The notes under the pieces were generated by a model. It searched no databases. It saw only the letters and a program-made list of their open reading frames with translations, and was not told where the DNA came from. A DNA stretch of 64,000 nt, from the NCBI RefSeq assembly GCF_039982395.1, contig NZ_JBDWYO010000007.1, positions 1 to 64,000 of the forward strand, in the 5' to 3' direction. Positions 63,050 to 64,000 of the stretch are shown one piece after another (the stretch's first letter is position 1; each line of letters starts with the position of its first letter). The stretch comes from Parasphingorhabdus sp039982395. GTDB lineage: Bacteria; Pseudomonadota; Alphaproteobacteria; Sphingomonadales; Sphingomonadaceae. The translations under genes were made by a program, and so were the position numbers.

Positions 63050-63967
63050 TTATTCAACCGGTTGGAAATCATCCTTGACCAGCGTACCCGCGCCTCTGCT
63101 GGTGAAAATCTCCAGCAGCATCGCATGCGGAATACGGCCATCGAGAACAACGGCGGCATCGACGCCTTCTTCCACCGCTTTCACACAGGTTTCCAGCTTT
63201 GGAATCATCCCGCCAGAGATGGTGCCTTCGTCCACCAGAGCCTGAATTTTTGTCGGATCGAGATCGGTCAACAACTCGCCATGCTTATCCAGCACACCCG
63301 GAACATCGGTAAGCAGGAACAAACGGGCCGCGCGCAAAGCGGAAGCCACCGCACCGGCCATTGTATCGGCGTTGATATTATAGGTGGCACCGTCATCACC
63401 CACGCCAATCGGCGCGATGACCGGGATCATGCCGGCGGCGGAAATCTTGTCGACCACGCTCCGATCCACCGCCTTGGGTTCTCCCACATAGCCGAGATCG
63501 ATGATCCGCTCGATATTGCTATCGGGATCGCGCTCGGTGCGGCGCAATTTCGTTGCTTTGACAAAGCCGCCATCTTTTCCGGAAATGCCAATCGCGCTAC
63601 CGCCCGCCTGTCCGATCCAGCTGACCAGCTCCTTGTTGATCGCGCCGGACAAAACCATCTCGGCAATTTCAGCGGTTTCCTTGGTGGTCACCCGCAAGCC
63701 ATCGACAAATTTGCTTTCGACGCCGACCCGTTCGAGCATCGCGCCGATTTGCGGTCCGCCACCATGGACGACAACCGGGTTGATCCCGACCGCCTTCAAC
63801 AGCACGATATCTTGCGCAAAATTCTTGGCCAAAGCGGCATCGCCCATCGCGTGGCCGCCATATTTGACGACAAAGGTCTTCCCCGCATAGCGCTGCATAT
63901 AAGGCAGTGCGTCGGTGAGAGTCTCTGCTTTGGCAAGCATCGCTGGATCGGGTGCGTGATCGGTCAT
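63050..63967 (-). CDS. argB: N-acetylglutamate kinase
   Basis: A 305-residue amino-acid kinase for the second step of arginine synthesis. It opens with an N-terminal extension, then YAGKTFVVKYGGHAMGD, VVVHGGGPQIGAML (glutamate site), and NINADTMAGAVASAL with TDVPGVLDKHG. The N-terminal helix typical of arginine-sensitive hexameric forms is present in part (LTDALPYMQRY). It is complete within the window; 98 bp separate it from yggT. Confidence 0.96.
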   Translation of the reverse strand: MTDHAPDPAMLAKAETLTDALPYMQRYAGKTFVVKYGGHAMGDAALAKNFAQDIVLLKAVGINPVVVHGGGPQIGAMLERVGVESKFVDGLRVTTKETAEIAEMVLSGAINKELVSWIGQAGGSAIGISGKDGGFVKATKLRRTERDPDSNIERIIDLGYVGEPKAVDRSVVDKISAAGMIPVIAPIGVGDDGATYNINADTMAGAVASALRAARLFLLTDVPGVLDKHGELLTDLDPTKIQALVDEGTISGGMIPKLETCVKAVEEGVDAAVVLDGRIPHAMLLEIFTSRGAGTLVKDDFQPVE

Positions 63968-64000
63968 GAGCGCCTTTCAGTCTAGCCGCAGGGCAAAAGC

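Noticed and set aside
1..64000. CRISPR arrays, intact insertion sequences, prophage and rRNA genes
   Set aside because: No regularly spaced repeats, transposase, phage structural gene or rRNA sequence was found on either strand.

Overview
The window reads as chromosomal DNA from an alphaproteobacterium of the order Sphingomonadales (Sphingorhabdus/Parasphingorhabdus/Sphingopyxis-like). This is inferred from large TonB-dependent receptors paired with DUF3604 lipoproteins, a TamA/TamB pair, lspA followed by a BamF-like DUF3035 lipoprotein, an SDHAF4-type DUF1674 protein, a CtrA-type TTAA-N7-TTAAC box and many small sphingomonad-style accessory genes. No species can be named from the sequence alone. 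Gene density is high and most genes sit in short operons with 4-nt ATGA/TTGA overlaps. No rRNA, CRISPR array, intact insertion sequence or prophage was seen. One tRNA (Gly, anticodon GCC) is present.

Layout. 1-12.25 kb is an accessory region: AT-rich orphan genes, a TetR regulator, a DUF3604 lipoprotein divergent from a TonB receptor, MtfA, a GST-like gene, and a very large protein joining a permease to FG-GAP and ASPIC/UnbV repeats. Copies of a 25-bp palindromic repeat lie between the genes. 12.3-18.5 kb holds tamA-tamB. 18.7-23.2 kb holds a DUF11-like periplasmic protein, a YcaQ/AlkX-type protein, an EamA exporter, a thioesterase and an iron-containing alcohol dehydrogenase. 23.3-29.8 kb holds a second TonB receptor divergent from a DUF3604 - peptidyl-prolyl isomerase - HupE/UreJ operon. 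29.9-41 kb is core metabolism: gpmA, purEK, folA, a dipeptidase, ribF, a glycerophosphodiesterase, ileS, lspA and bamF. 41.2-46.6 kb is a minus-strand run with rsmB-like, rpe, heparinase-like and purH genes. 46.6-48 kb has a sigma-54-type promoter, two tandem 39-residue peptide genes and an NAD(P)-binding protein. 48-53.2 kb holds htpX, an SDHAF4 homologue, a glycerophosphotransferase-like and a MobA-like gene, and a TetR/PhyH divergent pair. 53.3-56.2 kb holds a secreted S9 peptidase, then a small AT-rich segment between tRNA-Gly and a 20-bp copy of its 3' end. 56.4-64 kb holds cnoX - Lon-N-domain - trm112, an HTH membrane protein, radC, and an argB / yggT-folD-lipoprotein-marC group.

The most unusual items are: (i) the tandem 39-aa peptide genes behind a near-consensus sigma-54 promoter; (ii) the permease/FG-GAP/ASPIC-UnbV fusion; (iii) two TonB-DUF3604 units whose DUF3604 proteins keep PHP-like metal motifs, one with a PPIase and a HupE/UreJ membrane protein; (iv) a palindromic repeat family found at eight loci, each just 3' of a gene; and (v) a miniature tRNA-Gly island remnant. 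Functions given for genes are family-level inferences from motifs read by eye; no database search was possible.
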